Source: Polycyclovorans sp964425915
Lineage (GTDB): Bacteria; Pseudomonadota; Gammaproteobacteria; Nevskiales; Nevskiaceae
Direction: 5' to 3'
Assembly: GCA_964425915.1 (NCBI GenBank)
Contig: CAYROO010000009.1
Location: forward strand, 38,047 to 102,046
DNA length: 64,000 bases
In this document: piece by piece, positions 1-9,066 of the stretch
How the letters are laid out: each line of letters begins with the position of its first letter
How positions within the stretch are numbered: position 1 is the stretch's first letter
The notes under the pieces: model-generated
The model's database searches: none
Seen by the model: the letters and a program-made list of their open reading frames with translations, nothing else
What the model was told of the DNA's origin: nothing
Position numbers and translations under genes: made by a program

Positions 1-171
1 TCGCTGGATATGGCGCTGGAAGCCCTCGACAAGGACCGCGAGTTCCTGCTCAAGGGCGGTGTCTTCACCAACGATCTGATCGATGCCTACATCGAGCTGA
101 AGATGGCCGAAGTGACCCGCTTCCGCATGACCACCCATCCGGTGGAATTCGACATGTACTACTCGATGTAA
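1..171 (+). CDS. glnA: Glutamine synthetase, C-terminal fragment
   Basis: The frame is open from the first base and gives the last 56 residues of a type I glutamine synthetase, ending in EFDMYYSM. The KDREFLLKGGVFTNDLIDAYI stretch is typical of the GlnA C-terminus. The enzyme makes glutamine from glutamate, ammonia and ATP in the cytoplasm. The adenylylation loop and most of the active site lie outside the window. A strong terminator follows and ntrB-ntrC lie downstream, the classical glnA-ntrBC order, here split into separate transcription units. Confidence 0.95.
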   Translation, partial: SLDMALEALDKDREFLLKGGVFTNDLIDAYIELKMAEVTRFRMTTHPVEFDMYYSM

Positions 172-196
172 GTCGCGGTACACGCAGTCAACACGG

Positions 197-225
197 AGCC
201 CCGCGAAAGCGGGGCTTCTTGTTTT
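197..225 (+). terminator. Rho-independent terminator of glnA
   Basis: A perfect 8-bp stem (AGCCCCGC / GCGGGGCT) closes a GAAA tetraloop and is followed by the T-rich run TCTTGTTTT. It lies 25 bases past the glnA stop and separates glnA from the ntrBC promoter. Confidence 0.93.
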
Positions 226-271
226 GATACGCCCAAAATAAGTGCGCGACGGGCCTGTGGACGATGGAGGC

Positions 272-286
272 GCACCTTATCGGTGC
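272..286. promoter_or_regulatory. Candidate NtrC-binding site 1
   Basis: GCACCTTATCGGTGC fits the NtrC dyad GCAC-N7-GTGC with perfect outer arms. It is centred about 151 bp upstream of the predicted sigma-54 start, an enhancer-like distance. Exactly 78 bp separate it from a second such dyad. Confidence 0.7.
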
Positions 287-349
287 AAGCGAGCGCCGCC
301 GCAGCACCGTAATTTGGCGACCTTCTCTGGGCATGTTGGCGGAAACATC

Positions 350-364
350 GCACCAAAGTGGTGC
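350..364. promoter_or_regulatory. Candidate NtrC-binding site 2
   Basis: GCACCAAAGTGGTGC is a 15-bp dyad very close to the enterobacterial NtrC consensus (TGCACCA-N3-TGGTGCA). It is centred about 73 bp upstream of the predicted transcription start of ntrB, so NtrC probably autoregulates this operon. Confidence 0.78.
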
Positions 365-403
365 GTGATCGATGAAATCGGCGTAGCGTAGCGGCGGCTG
401 CAT

Positions 404-418
404 TGGCGCAGCTTTTGC
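404..418 (+). promoter_or_regulatory. Sigma-54 (-24/-12) promoter of ntrBC
   Basis: TGGCGC-N5-TTGC has the invariant GG and GC dinucleotides at the required spacing. Transcription would begin near position 430, one base before the ntrB ATG at 431. The two upstream NtrC boxes support the call. No Shine-Dalgarno fits between start site and ATG, so the message may be leaderless. Confidence 0.68.
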
Positions 419-430
419 TTCGGCCTATCC

Positions 431-1497
431 ATGAAACTGGTTCCCCGCCCGCGCCCCAAACCGGACTGGATTCTCGACGGCATTACCACCGCCGTGATCG
501 CGCTGGATGACCGCCTCTGCGTCACCGCGCTGAACTCGGCCTGTGAGAGCCTGTTCGGGGTGTCCCGTCGGCTGGCGCTCGGGCAGCCGCTGGTGGAAGG
601 CGTGCCCCATTTCCTGCCCTTGCGGCAGCGGCTGCAATCCGCGCTGGACCAGGCCCTCGGCTTCATCGAGCGCGAGCTGCGGCTGAGTCGCAACGGCGAT
701 CCCGCCATCACCGTCGACTGCACGGTCACGCCCTACGTGGGCGGCAAGATTCCCGGCCTGCTGCTGGAGCTGCTGCCGCTCGACCGCCACATGCGGATCT
801 CGCGGGATGAATTGATGCTGGCCCAGCACCAGGCCAGTCGTGAGCTGATCCGTGGCCTGGCGCACGAGATCAAGAATCCGCTGGGCGGTATTCGGGGTGC
901 GGCGCAGTTGCTGGAACGGGAGTTCCCGGATTCGGAGCATCGCGAATACACGCGCGTGATCATTCGCGAGGCCGACCGGCTTCAGAACCTGGTCAACCGC
1001 ATGCTGGGCCCCAACCGCCTGCCGCAGAAGCTGGCGCTCAATGTCCACGAGGTGCTGGAGCATGTGCGGCAACTGGTGCAGGCCGAAGCCCCAGGCGGCG
1101 TCAGCTTCCTGCGTGACTACGACCCCTCCATTCCCGAGGTGGTGGCGGATCGTGAGCAGCTCATTCAGGCCACGCTCAACCTGGTGCGCAACGCCGTTCA
1201 GGCCCTGGCGGGCCAGGGCGTGGTGACCCTGCGCACCCGCACCAAGCGCCAGATCACCATTGGTCAGCAGCGTCATCGTCTGGTGGTGCAGCTCGATATC
1301 GAGGACAGCGGCCCGGGCATCCCTGGCGCGCTGCTCGACAAGATTTTTTACCCGATGGTCACCACCCGTGCCGATGGCACGGGGCTGGGCCTGCCCATCG
1401 CGCAATACCTCATCCACAGCCACGGTGGCCTGATCGAATGCAGGTCACGCCCGGGCTGTACCGTTTTCTCGATGTATCTGCCTCTGGAACATGCCGC

Positions 1498-1501
<4 letters not shown>
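431..1501 (+). CDS. glnL: Nitrogen regulation sensor histidine kinase NtrB
   Basis: This 356-residue soluble sensor kinase phosphorylates NtrC when nitrogen is limiting and is switched by PII proteins. An N-terminal PAS-like region (about residues 10-110) lacks membrane segments. The H box GLAHEIKNPLGG carries the phospho-accepting His145. The ATPase domain has the N box NLVRNAVQAL, the G1 box DSGPGIP and the G2 box GTGLGLPI. The ATG at 431 is the only ATG upstream of the PAS core and has no clear ribosome site. The stop overlaps the ntrC start (ATGA), implying translational coupling. Confidence 0.95.
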
Positions 1502-2904
<1,403 letters not shown>

Positions 2905-2932
2905 ATCCAGCAGGGGATCCTTGTCGCCGTCA

Positions 2933-2955
2933 GATAATTCGATAAATATAGAAAC
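2933..2955 (+). promoter_or_regulatory. A+T-rich promoter/operator region of the ars operon
   Basis: A short island (ATAATTCGATAAATATAGAA) stands out from the G+C-rich surroundings directly before the arsR ATG. It is where an ArsR operator and -10 region would be expected. No clean dyad or ribosome site can be defined by eye. Confidence 0.4.
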
Positions 2956-3285
2956 ATGGAATCGGATGCGGCCGTCACCTGTCTGTCAGCCCTGGCCCAG
3001 CAGGGTCGGCTGGCCATTTTTCGGGCACTGGTGGTCGCCGGTCCGACCGGCCGCTGTCCGTCTGATCTGCAGGAACAGCTCACGATCACGCCGTCGGTGC
3101 TGTCCTTTCACCTGAAGGCCCTGCGGCATGCCGGGCTGGTGCGGGTGCGCCAGGACGGGCGTCACCTCTATTACTCGGCAGACTTCGCCGCGATGAACGC
3201 ACTGATCGCCTACCTCACTGAAAACTGCTGCGCCGAGGACCCCGGCTGCTGCGCACCTCCGGAGCGGGCATGCGTGACGTCCTGA
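2956..3285 (+). CDS. arsR: ArsR-family arsenite-responsive repressor
   Basis: This 109-residue winged-helix repressor carries the family recognition helix (TPSVLSFHLKALRHAGLVRVRQDGRHLYY). The usual alpha-3 CxC metal site is absent; instead cysteines cluster at the C-terminus (Cys91-Cys92, Cys98-Cys99, Cys106). This resembles the Acidithiobacillus ferrooxidans ArsR class, which binds As(III) with C-terminal cysteines. It is first in a five-gene overlapping arsenic operon and its 3' end overlaps arsC by 16 bases. It presumably represses its own operon until arsenite binds. Confidence 0.92.
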   Translation: MESDAAVTCLSALAQQGRLAIFRALVVAGPTGRCPSDLQEQLTITPSVLSFHLKALRHAGLVRVRQDGRHLYYSADFAAMNALIAYLTENCCAEDPGCCAPPERACVTS

Positions 3286-3764
3286 TCCTCTGCACCGGCA
3301 ACAGTGCGCGGTCCATTCTGGGCGAAGCGCTGATCAATCACCTCGGCGCCGGCCGGGTGCGCGGCCACTCTGCCGGGTCACAGCCCAAGGCTGCGCCGCA
3401 CCCCTTCGCGCTGGAGACACTGCGCGCGGTCGGTATTGCGACCGCGGGACTGCACAGCAAATCCTGGGATCGATTTGCCGGCGCCGACGCCCCTGCGTTG
3501 GACCTGGTGATCACCGTCTGCGATGCCGCCGCCAACGAAGCCTGCCCCTGGTTCCCGGGCCCGGCGGTCCGTGCCCACTGGGGGCTGCCGGACCCGCCAG
3601 CGGCCGGTGACGCGCCGGCCCAGCGTGCGCGCTTTGCAGCGGTCCGCGAGGCCCTGCGTGTCCGCATCGAGACCTTGCTGAGCTGGCCCGATGTGGACTG
3701 GGACGCGCCGGACTTCGCCGCGCGAGTGCAGGCCCTGCACGACGGGCTACCGGTGCCGGCATGA
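3270..3764 (+). CDS. arsC: Arsenate reductase, low-molecular-weight phosphatase type
   Basis: This 164-residue protein reduces arsenate to arsenite. It starts with the phosphatase loop CTGNSARS (Cys8, Arg14). Cys84 (VITVCDAA) and Cys92 (EACPWF) correspond to the relay cysteines of the thioredoxin-coupled pI258-type ArsC. The protein is longer than the usual ~130-140 residues at the C-terminus. The start overlaps arsR by 16 bases and the stop overlaps the next start (ATGA), so translation is coupled. Confidence 0.92.
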   Translation: MRDVLILCTGNSARSILGEALINHLGAGRVRGHSAGSQPKAAPHPFALETLRAVGIATAGLHSKSWDRFAGADAPALDLVITVCDAAANEACPWFPGPAVRAHWGLPDPPAAGDAPAQRARFAAVREALRVRIETLLSWPDVDWDAPDFAARVQALHDGLPVPA

Positions 3765-4951
3765 GCGGCCACCGTCTGGTGTGGGCGCTGGGGGCGGCGC
3801 AACTGCTGGCCTGGGCCTCCAGCTATTACCTGTTGGCGACGCTGGCGCGGCCGATGGCCGACCACTTCGGACTGGCGCCGGTGTGGCTGTACGGCAGCTT
3901 TTCGGCGGCGCTGGTGTTGGCGGCCCTGATCGGCCCGGCCTCGGGCCATCTCATCGACCGCTTCGGCGGCCGTCGGGTGCTGATGCTGTCGAACGCGCTG
4001 TTCGCGCTGGCGCTGATCGTCATGGCCACCGCTGTGCATCCGCCGCAATTACTGATGGGCTGGCTGCTGCTGGGCGTGGCGATGCCGCTCGGGCTGTACG
4101 ACGCGGCCTTCGCCACCCTGGTGCGGCTGCGCGGCGCGCAGGCGCGCGGCGGTATCGTCGGCATCACGCTGATTGCCGGGTTCGCCAGTTCCGTGAGTTG
4201 GCCGCTGTCGGCCTGGGGCGAGGTGCAGTTCGGCTGGCGCTGGGTCTGTGCCGGTTGGGCGGTGCTGCATCTCACGCTGGGGTTGGGCATTCACGCCTGG
4301 GCGGTGCCCAGTCTCAAGCGGGCCTTCGGTGTTGGTCAGTCGGACCCGGTCGGCAGTGAGGCGACCCATCGCGCGCCGCTGAGCGCCCTCATCCTGATTG
4401 CTGTGGCCTTCACCGCCAGCGGCTTCGTCTTCGCCGCCATGGCCACCCACTTGCCGGCGTTGCTGCGCGCCAGCGGGACTGCCCCCGCCGTCGCGGTTGG
4501 CGCGGCCTCGCTGGTGGGTGTGGCGCAAGTGCTGGCACGGCTGGCCGAGGCCGGTGTGTTGCGACGCTGGCATCCCCTGGTGTCGGCGCACGTGGCGGCC
4601 GTGCTACATCCCATCGGTGCCGCCGCCCTGTTGTGGCTGGGTGCGCCTGCCGCGGTGCTGTTCGCTGTCTTTCACGGCGCCGGCACCGGGCTCATGACCA
4701 TCGTCAAGGGCACCCTGCCATTGGCGCTGTTCGGCGCCCAGGGGTTCGGTCGCCGCGGCGGATGGCTGGAGGCGCCGGCGCGCGTCGCACAGGCGGTGGC
4801 ACCGATCGCCTTCGGGCTCAGTTTGGACCGCTACGGCTTCGCCGCGCTGTGGTTGTCCTTCGGCATTGCGGTGGCGGGCGTGCTCGCCATCGGCCTTGCC
4901 GGTTTCATCGCCCATTCAACGAGCCGCGCCGATGCTGCGAACCCTGCCTGA
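3761..4951 (+). CDS. MFS transporter of the arsenic operon
   Basis: This 396-residue protein has about twelve hydrophobic helices. The major-facilitator loop between helices 2 and 3 is present (GHLIDRFGGRRVLML). It is fused by overlap to both arsC and arsH, so it very likely moves an arsenic compound. Other ars operons carry MFS exporters such as ArsJ (1-arseno-3-phosphoglycerate) and ArsK (arsenite and trivalent organoarsenicals). No GAPDH gene accompanies this one, which argues against ArsJ. The substrate is unknown; an organoarsenical is plausible because arsH is adjacent. Confidence 0.8.
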   Translation: MSGHRLVWALGAAQLLAWASSYYLLATLARPMADHFGLAPVWLYGSFSAALVLAALIGPASGHLIDRFGGRRVLMLSNALFALALIVMATAVHPPQLLMGWLLLGVAMPLGLYDAAFATLVRLRGAQARGGIVGITLIAGFASSVSWPLSAWGEVQFGWRWVCAGWAVLHLTLGLGIHAWAVPSLKRAFGVGQSDPVGSEATHRAPLSALILIAVAFTASGFVFAAMATHLPALLRASGTAPAVAVGAASLVGVAQVLARLAEAGVLRRWHPLVSAHVAAVLHPIGAAALLWLGAPAAVLFAVFHGAGTGLMTIVKGTLPLALFGAQGFGRRGGWLEAPARVAQAVAPIAFGLSLDRYGFAALWLSFGIAVAGVLAIGLAGFIAHSTSRADAANPA

Positions 4952-5678
4952 CCCCCACCACCTGCCCGCCCTCGATACCCGGGTGGTGCAGGCCGATCTC
5001 GCCAGCCGTCTGGGGGCCGCCCCCGGGCATCCGCCGCGGGTATTGCTGCTCTACGGATCGCTGCGGCCGGTATCGTATTCGCGGCTGCTGGTGGAGGAGG
5101 CGGCGCGGCTGCTGATCCACTTCGGCTGCGAGGTGCGCATCTTCGACCCCGCCGGGCTGCCGCAGCCCGACAGCCCGGAAGCGGCCGGCCATCCGGAAGT
5201 GGAAGAACTGCGGGCCCTGTCGCTGTGGTCGGAGGCGCAGGTGTGGTGCAGCCCCGAGCGCCACGGCGCCATCACCGCGGTGCTGAAGAACCAGATCGAC
5301 CATATCCCGCTGGCGATGGGGGCGGTGCGGCCGACCCAGGGCCGCACCTTGGCGGTGATGCAGGTCAGCGGGGGCTCCCAGAGCTTCAACGCCGTCAACA
5401 CGCTGCGCCTGCTGGGGCGCTGGATGCGGATGATCACTATCCCCAACCAATCGTCGGTGGCGAAGGCTTGGCAGGAATTCGACGTGCAAGGGCGGATGAA
5501 GGCCTCGGCGTACTACGAGCGGGTGGTCGATGTCATGGAGGAGCTGGTGAAGTTCACGCTGCTTACCCGGCAGCACAGTGAGACGCTGGTGGATCGTTAC
5601 AGCGAGCGCCGCGAGGCGCTGCGCAAGGCCGAAGCCGCCGCCAGCCATCTGGCACGCCCGTCCGGGGCGGCAGCATGA
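4932..5678 (+). CDS. arsH: NADPH-dependent FMN reductase ArsH
   Basis: This 248-residue flavodoxin-like enzyme is known in other species to oxidise trivalent organoarsenicals to less toxic pentavalent forms. The phosphate-binding loop LLYGSLRPVSYSR and the flavin-contact segment SPERHGAITAVLKNQIDHIPL identify ArsH. The start ATG 4932 lies inside the MFS gene (20-base overlap) and fits the family N-terminus; an upstream in-frame start would only extend into transporter sequence. The stop overlaps acr3 (ATGA). Confidence 0.93.
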   Translation: MLRTLPDPHHLPALDTRVVQADLASRLGAAPGHPPRVLLLYGSLRPVSYSRLLVEEAARLLIHFGCEVRIFDPAGLPQPDSPEAAGHPEVEELRALSLWSEAQVWCSPERHGAITAVLKNQIDHIPLAMGAVRPTQGRTLAVMQVSGGSQSFNAVNTLRLLGRWMRMITIPNQSSVAKAWQEFDVQGRMKASAYYERVVDVMEELVKFTLLTRQHSETLVDRYSERREALRKAEAAASHLARPSGAAA

Positions 5679-6697
5679 GCCGGTTCGAGCGCTACTTGAG
5701 CCTGTGGGTGGCGCTCTGCATGGCGCTGGGCGTGGGGCTCGGCCAGCTGTTCCCTGGCGCTTTCGCAGCCCTCGGTGGCATGACGGTGGCGCAGGTGAAC
5801 CTGCCGGTGGGCGGGCTGATCTGGCTGATGATCATCCCCATGCTGATGAAGGTGGACTTCGCCGCACTCGGCGCCGTGCGGCAGCACTGGCGCGGCTTCT
5901 CCATCACCTTGCTGGTCAACTGGGCGTTCAAACCGTTCCTGATGGCGGGGCTGGGCTGGCAGTTCATACACGGACTGTTTGCCGATTGGCTGCCGGCCGA
6001 CCAGCGCGACAGTTACGTCGCCGGCCTGATCCTGCTCGCCGCTGCCCCCTGCACCGCGATGGTGTTCGTCTGGAGCCGGCTGGTGCATGGCGATGCCAAC
6101 TTCACGCTGACCCAGATCGCCTTGAACGATGCGGTGATGGTGGTGCTGTTCGCGCCGCTGGTGGCCTTGTTGCTGGGCGTCACCTCGGTGCCGGTGCCAT
6201 GGGAGACATTGCTGCTGTCGGTCGGGCTCTACATCATCGTGCCGCTGCTGATCGCGCAGGCCTGGCGGCGTCAGCGTCTGCGGCAGGGCGCGGCCGCGCT
6301 GCAGGCGACCCTGTCGCGACTGGGGCCGTTGTCCATCCTCGCGCTGCTGGCGACCCTGGTGCTGCTGTTCGCCTTTCAGGGCGAGCAGGTGCTGTCGCAG
6401 CCACTGATCATTGCCTTGCTGGCCGTGCCGATCCTGCTGCAGGGCGTGTTGACGGCGGGTGTCGGCTATCTCGCCAACCGCTGGGCCGGTGAACCGCACG
6501 CGATTGCCGGGCCGAGCTGCCTGATCGGCGCCAGCAATTTCTTCGAGCTGGCGGTGGCGGTGGCGATTGCCCTGTTCGGCCTCAATAGTGGTGCTGCGCT
6601 GGCCACCGTGGTGGGTGTCCTTGTGGAGGTCCCGGTGATGCTGGCGCTGGTGGCGATCGTGAACCGCAGCCGCGGCTGGTACGACCGTCAGTCCTGA
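5675..6697 (+). CDS. acr3: Arsenite efflux permease Acr3
   Basis: This 340-residue inner-membrane antiporter expels arsenite (and possibly antimonite). It shows ten hydrophobic segments, the VNLPVGGLIWLMIIPMLMKVD motif and the conserved cysteine in AAPCTAMVFVWSRL of the bile-acid/arsenite BART superfamily. It is last in the ars operon. Its 3' end overlaps the convergent XRE gene by 10 bases, leaving no room for a dedicated terminator. Confidence 0.95.
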   Translation: MSRFERYLSLWVALCMALGVGLGQLFPGAFAALGGMTVAQVNLPVGGLIWLMIIPMLMKVDFAALGAVRQHWRGFSITLLVNWAFKPFLMAGLGWQFIHGLFADWLPADQRDSYVAGLILLAAAPCTAMVFVWSRLVHGDANFTLTQIALNDAVMVVLFAPLVALLLGVTSVPVPWETLLLSVGLYIIVPLLIAQAWRRQRLRQGAAALQATLSRLGPLSILALLATLVLLFAFQGEQVLSQPLIIALLAVPILLQGVLTAGVGYLANRWAGEPHAIAGPSCLIGASNFFELAVAVAIALFGLNSGAALATVVGVLVEVPVMLALVAIVNRSRGWYDRQS

Positions 6698-7515
6698 GAC
6701 AGCGCCATCAGCAGCGCCCGGCTGGCCTCATCGGCGGGGAACATGGCTTCTACCCGCAGTTCATCGGTGGTGACATCCAGCGGCGTGCCGAAGGTGGTGA
6801 GCGTGGTGAACACGCGCATGTCATGCCCGCCCACCCGGAAGTGGGTGGGCAGCACCGGCAGCCGGCTGGCGCCGAGGTCGATCTGGCGGAACCGGCGCGG
6901 CAGGTCCGGGTAGGCGAGGATCTCGTCCAGCACGGGCTGGATCTCAGCGTGTTCCATGGCTTCGCGCGCGGTGCGCGCCAGCAGGGGCGGTACGATCTCG
7001 TCGAGGTTGAGAATCAGGGGTCGCAGGCCCTGAGGATGCAGGGTGAGCTTGAGCACATTGCGGGGCCCGTCGCCGCAGGTGCGCGCCCAGAGGGTCTCGA
7101 CATCATCGATGGCGGCCAGCAATTTCTGCATGGCATTGTTGGCCGAGAACAGGTTCCAGGCGCGGTCCACCACGATGGCGGGAAACGGTTCGTGGTGCCG
7201 CAGCATCAAGGTCAGCGCTTCGCGGACCGGGGCCATGTCGGCGGCTTCGAGTTGACGCTGTGGGTAAATACCGGCGAAGCCCGCTGAGTTGAGCAGCCGG
7301 TTGCGTTCCCGCATGGACAGGTCCAGTGCCTCGGCCAGTGCCACCACCATGCTGCGGCTGGGTTGGGCGCGGCCGGACTCCAGAAAGCTCAGATGACGCT
7401 GCGACACGTCGGCCTGCAGGGCCAGATCCAACTGCGATCGGTGTCGCAGCTTTCGGGCCTCCCGCAACAGGGGGCCAAAAGGGGTCTGGTCGGTGGCGGT
7501 GGCAGGCTGTTCCAT
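6688..7515 (-). CDS. XRE-family regulator with MmyB-like ligand domain
   Basis: This 275-residue regulator has an N-terminal Cro/CI helix-turn-helix (about 15-70, SQLDLALQADVSQRHLSFLESGRAQPSR). An MmyB-like sensor domain (about 100-265, EPFPAIVVDRAWNLFSANNAM) often binds a hydrophobic ligand in relatives. It is divergent from two small membrane-protein genes across a 120-bp region with a perfect dyad. Its 3' end overlaps acr3 tail to tail. The ligand and targets are unknown. Confidence 0.88.
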   Translation of the reverse strand: MEQPATATDQTPFGPLLREARKLRHRSQLDLALQADVSQRHLSFLESGRAQPSRSMVVALAEALDLSMRERNRLLNSAGFAGIYPQRQLEAADMAPVREALTLMLRHHEPFPAIVVDRAWNLFSANNAMQKLLAAIDDVETLWARTCGDGPRNVLKLTLHPQGLRPLILNLDEIVPPLLARTAREAMEHAEIQPVLDEILAYPDLPRRFRQIDLGASRLPVLPTHFRVGGHDMRVFTTLTTFGTPLDVTTDELRVEAMFPADEASRALLMALSQD

Positions 7516-7550
7516 GGGACGGATTCTGGCACGCCGACAGAATGACGCCG

Positions 7551-7567
7551 ATTACCCGATGGGTAAT
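7551..7567. promoter_or_regulatory. Perfect 17-bp palindrome, probable XRE operator
   Basis: ATTACCC-GAT-GGGTAAT is a perfect 7-3-7 inverted repeat. It lies between the divergent XRE regulator and the DUF2834 gene, 36 bp upstream of the former's ATG and 69 bp upstream of the latter's. It is the obvious candidate site for that regulator. Confidence 0.65.
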
Positions 7568-7635
7568 TGTGAGGCCTTCCGGCCCGCGGCATCGTGGCGT
7601 CGCGGCAATGCGCCGCCTGTTGACGGAGAACCCCG

Positions 7636-7947
7636 ATGAATGCACGAACCCTGTTGGTCCTGGTGCTGTTCCTGGCGCTCAGCGGCGTCACCGTGGTGGC
7701 CCTGCGTGATCACGGCTACCTCGGTCTGTTCCAGTACCAGTTGATGAGCTCTGCCGGCTGGCAGGTCCTGCTGGATCTGGTGGTGGCTTGCGTGCTCGGC
7801 ATCCTGTGGATGTTCGACGACGCCCGCCGGGTCGGCCGCAACCCCTGGCCCTATGCCGCCCTGACGATGGCGTTCGGGTCCTTCGGCCTGTTGTTCTATG
7901 TGTTGGCGGGCGCCTTCCGGCGCGCCCCGGCGGCGCACTACGCATGA
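7636..7947 (+). CDS. DUF2834-like small membrane protein
   Basis: This 103-residue protein has three hydrophobic helices. The segment MFDDARRVGRNPWPYAALT followed by GSFGLLFYVL is characteristic of the DUF2834 family, whose function is unknown. A GGAG ribosome site precedes the ATG. The stop overlaps the next gene (ATGA). The pair is probably controlled by the divergent XRE regulator. Confidence 0.75.
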   Translation: MNARTLLVLVLFLALSGVTVVALRDHGYLGLFQYQLMSSAGWQVLLDLVVACVLGILWMFDDARRVGRNPWPYAALTMAFGSFGLLFYVLAGAFRRAPAAHYA

Positions 7948-8321
7948 AGGACACGGCGGTTGTGGTGATCCTGCTGGCCGCCGGCCTGGTCCACCTGTTG
8001 CCGGTGGCCGGCGTGCTCGGTGGCCGCCATCTTCAGACCCTGTATGGCGTCAGCGTGGAAGACCCGGCGGTGAGCCTGTTGCTGCGGCACCGGGCCGTGC
8101 TGTTTGCGCTGGTTGGCGCCGCCATGATCGGTGCCGCCGTCTGGCCACCGGCACGGCTGGTCGGCGTCGTCGTGGGCCTGGTCAGTCTGGGCAGTTTTCT
8201 GCTGCTGGCGATGTTGACCGGCCCCACCACGCCGGCGCTGGCGCGCGTGTTCCGTATCGACGTGTTGCTGCTGCCCTTGCTGCTGGTCGCCCTCGGCCTG
8301 GTGTGGCGAAAGGCCGGATGA
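7944..8321 (+). CDS. Small four-helix membrane protein, function unknown
   Basis: This 125-residue protein consists almost entirely of four hydrophobic helices, with the short motif LRHRAVLFALVGA between helices 1 and 2. Similar small proteins appear under the unsupported name phosphopantetheine adenylyltransferase; nothing in this sequence supports a nucleotidyltransferase. It is translationally coupled to the DUF2834 gene upstream and is probably co-regulated with it. Confidence 0.75.
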   Translation: MKDTAVVVILLAAGLVHLLPVAGVLGGRHLQTLYGVSVEDPAVSLLLRHRAVLFALVGAAMIGAAVWPPARLVGVVVGLVSLGSFLLLAMLTGPTTPALARVFRIDVLLLPLLLVALGLVWRKAG

Positions 8322-8334
8322 GGGCGGGGCGCCG

Positions 8335-9066
8335 TTACAGCATGCCCGGCGGTGGGGTGGCGTCCACCGCCACGCGCAGGAAGCGTTCGGGGTGGTCGGT
8401 GAAGATACCGTCCACGCCGATCGCGGCCAGCGCTTCGGCCGTCTCCGGGCGGTTGACGGTATAGGCCCAGCAACGGCCACCCTGGGCACGGACCGCCGCG
8501 ACATAATCGGCGTCGACGAATTCGTCGGACAGGTGTGCCTGTTGGGCGCCCAGCGCGGCAAGCTCACGTGCCCCGGCCAGCGGCACCCCGCAGTAGAGGG
8601 CGGCAATCGGGATCTCCGGCAGTGCGGCGCGGAAGCGTTGCAGTTCCGGCAGGTGGAACGACGACACCAGAAACTGCTCCGCGTCCCAGCCCTGTGCCAG
8701 TCGTGCGCGCAACACCTCGGCGACGGCCTCCGCGCAGCCGTTCCAGGTTTTCAGTTCGATGTTGAGGCGGGAGCGCCGGTCCACCAGATCCAGCGTCTCG
8801 TCCAGCGTGGGAATACGCTCGCCAAGCCCGGCATCCAGCTTCCGCAGGGCCTCGAAGGGCATGGCCGTCGCCAGTCCCTGCCCGTTGGTGGTGCGATCGA
8901 CGCTGAGGTCGTGCAGCAGGAACAGCGGGCCATCGGGGTGACGCTGGACATCGAACTCGATGCCATCGACACCCAGCCGCAGCGCAGCTTCCATCCCGGC
9001 CAGGGTGTTTTCCGGGGCGATGCCCCGGGCGCCACGATGACCGATGATGGCGAGCGCCATACTCAT
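8335..9066 (-). CDS. ugpQ: Glycerophosphodiester phosphodiesterase
   Basis: This 243-residue GDPD-family enzyme hydrolyses deacylated phospholipids to glycerol-3-phosphate and an alcohol. Key motifs are HRGARGIAPENTLAG (catalytic His, metal-binding Glu), GIEFDVQRHPDG and LLHDLSVDRTTNG (second catalytic His). There is no signal peptide, so it is cytoplasmic like UgpQ. Its start overlaps the pyk stop by four bases (ATGA), so it is translated from the pyk message. Confidence 0.92.
   Translation of the reverse strand: MSMALAIIGHRGARGIAPENTLAGMEAALRLGVDGIEFDVQRHPDGPLFLLHDLSVDRTTNGQGLATAMPFEALRKLDAGLGERIPTLDETLDLVDRRSRLNIELKTWNGCAEAVAEVLRARLAQGWDAEQFLVSSFHLPELQRFRAALPEIPIAALYCGVPLAGARELAALGAQQAHLSDEFVDADYVAAVRAQGGRCWAYTVNRPETAEALAAIGVDGIFTDHPERFLRVAVDATPPPGML

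Noticed and set aside
425..1423. 332-residue open frame on the minus strand opposite ntrB
   Set aside because: It lies entirely opposite a clear histidine kinase; its His/Gln-rich composition is that of antisense of a G+C-rich gene and it has no recognisable domain.
3761..4951. MFS gene named arsJ
   Set aside because: ArsJ normally accompanies a GAPDH gene, which is absent here, and no specific ArsJ motif can be confirmed.
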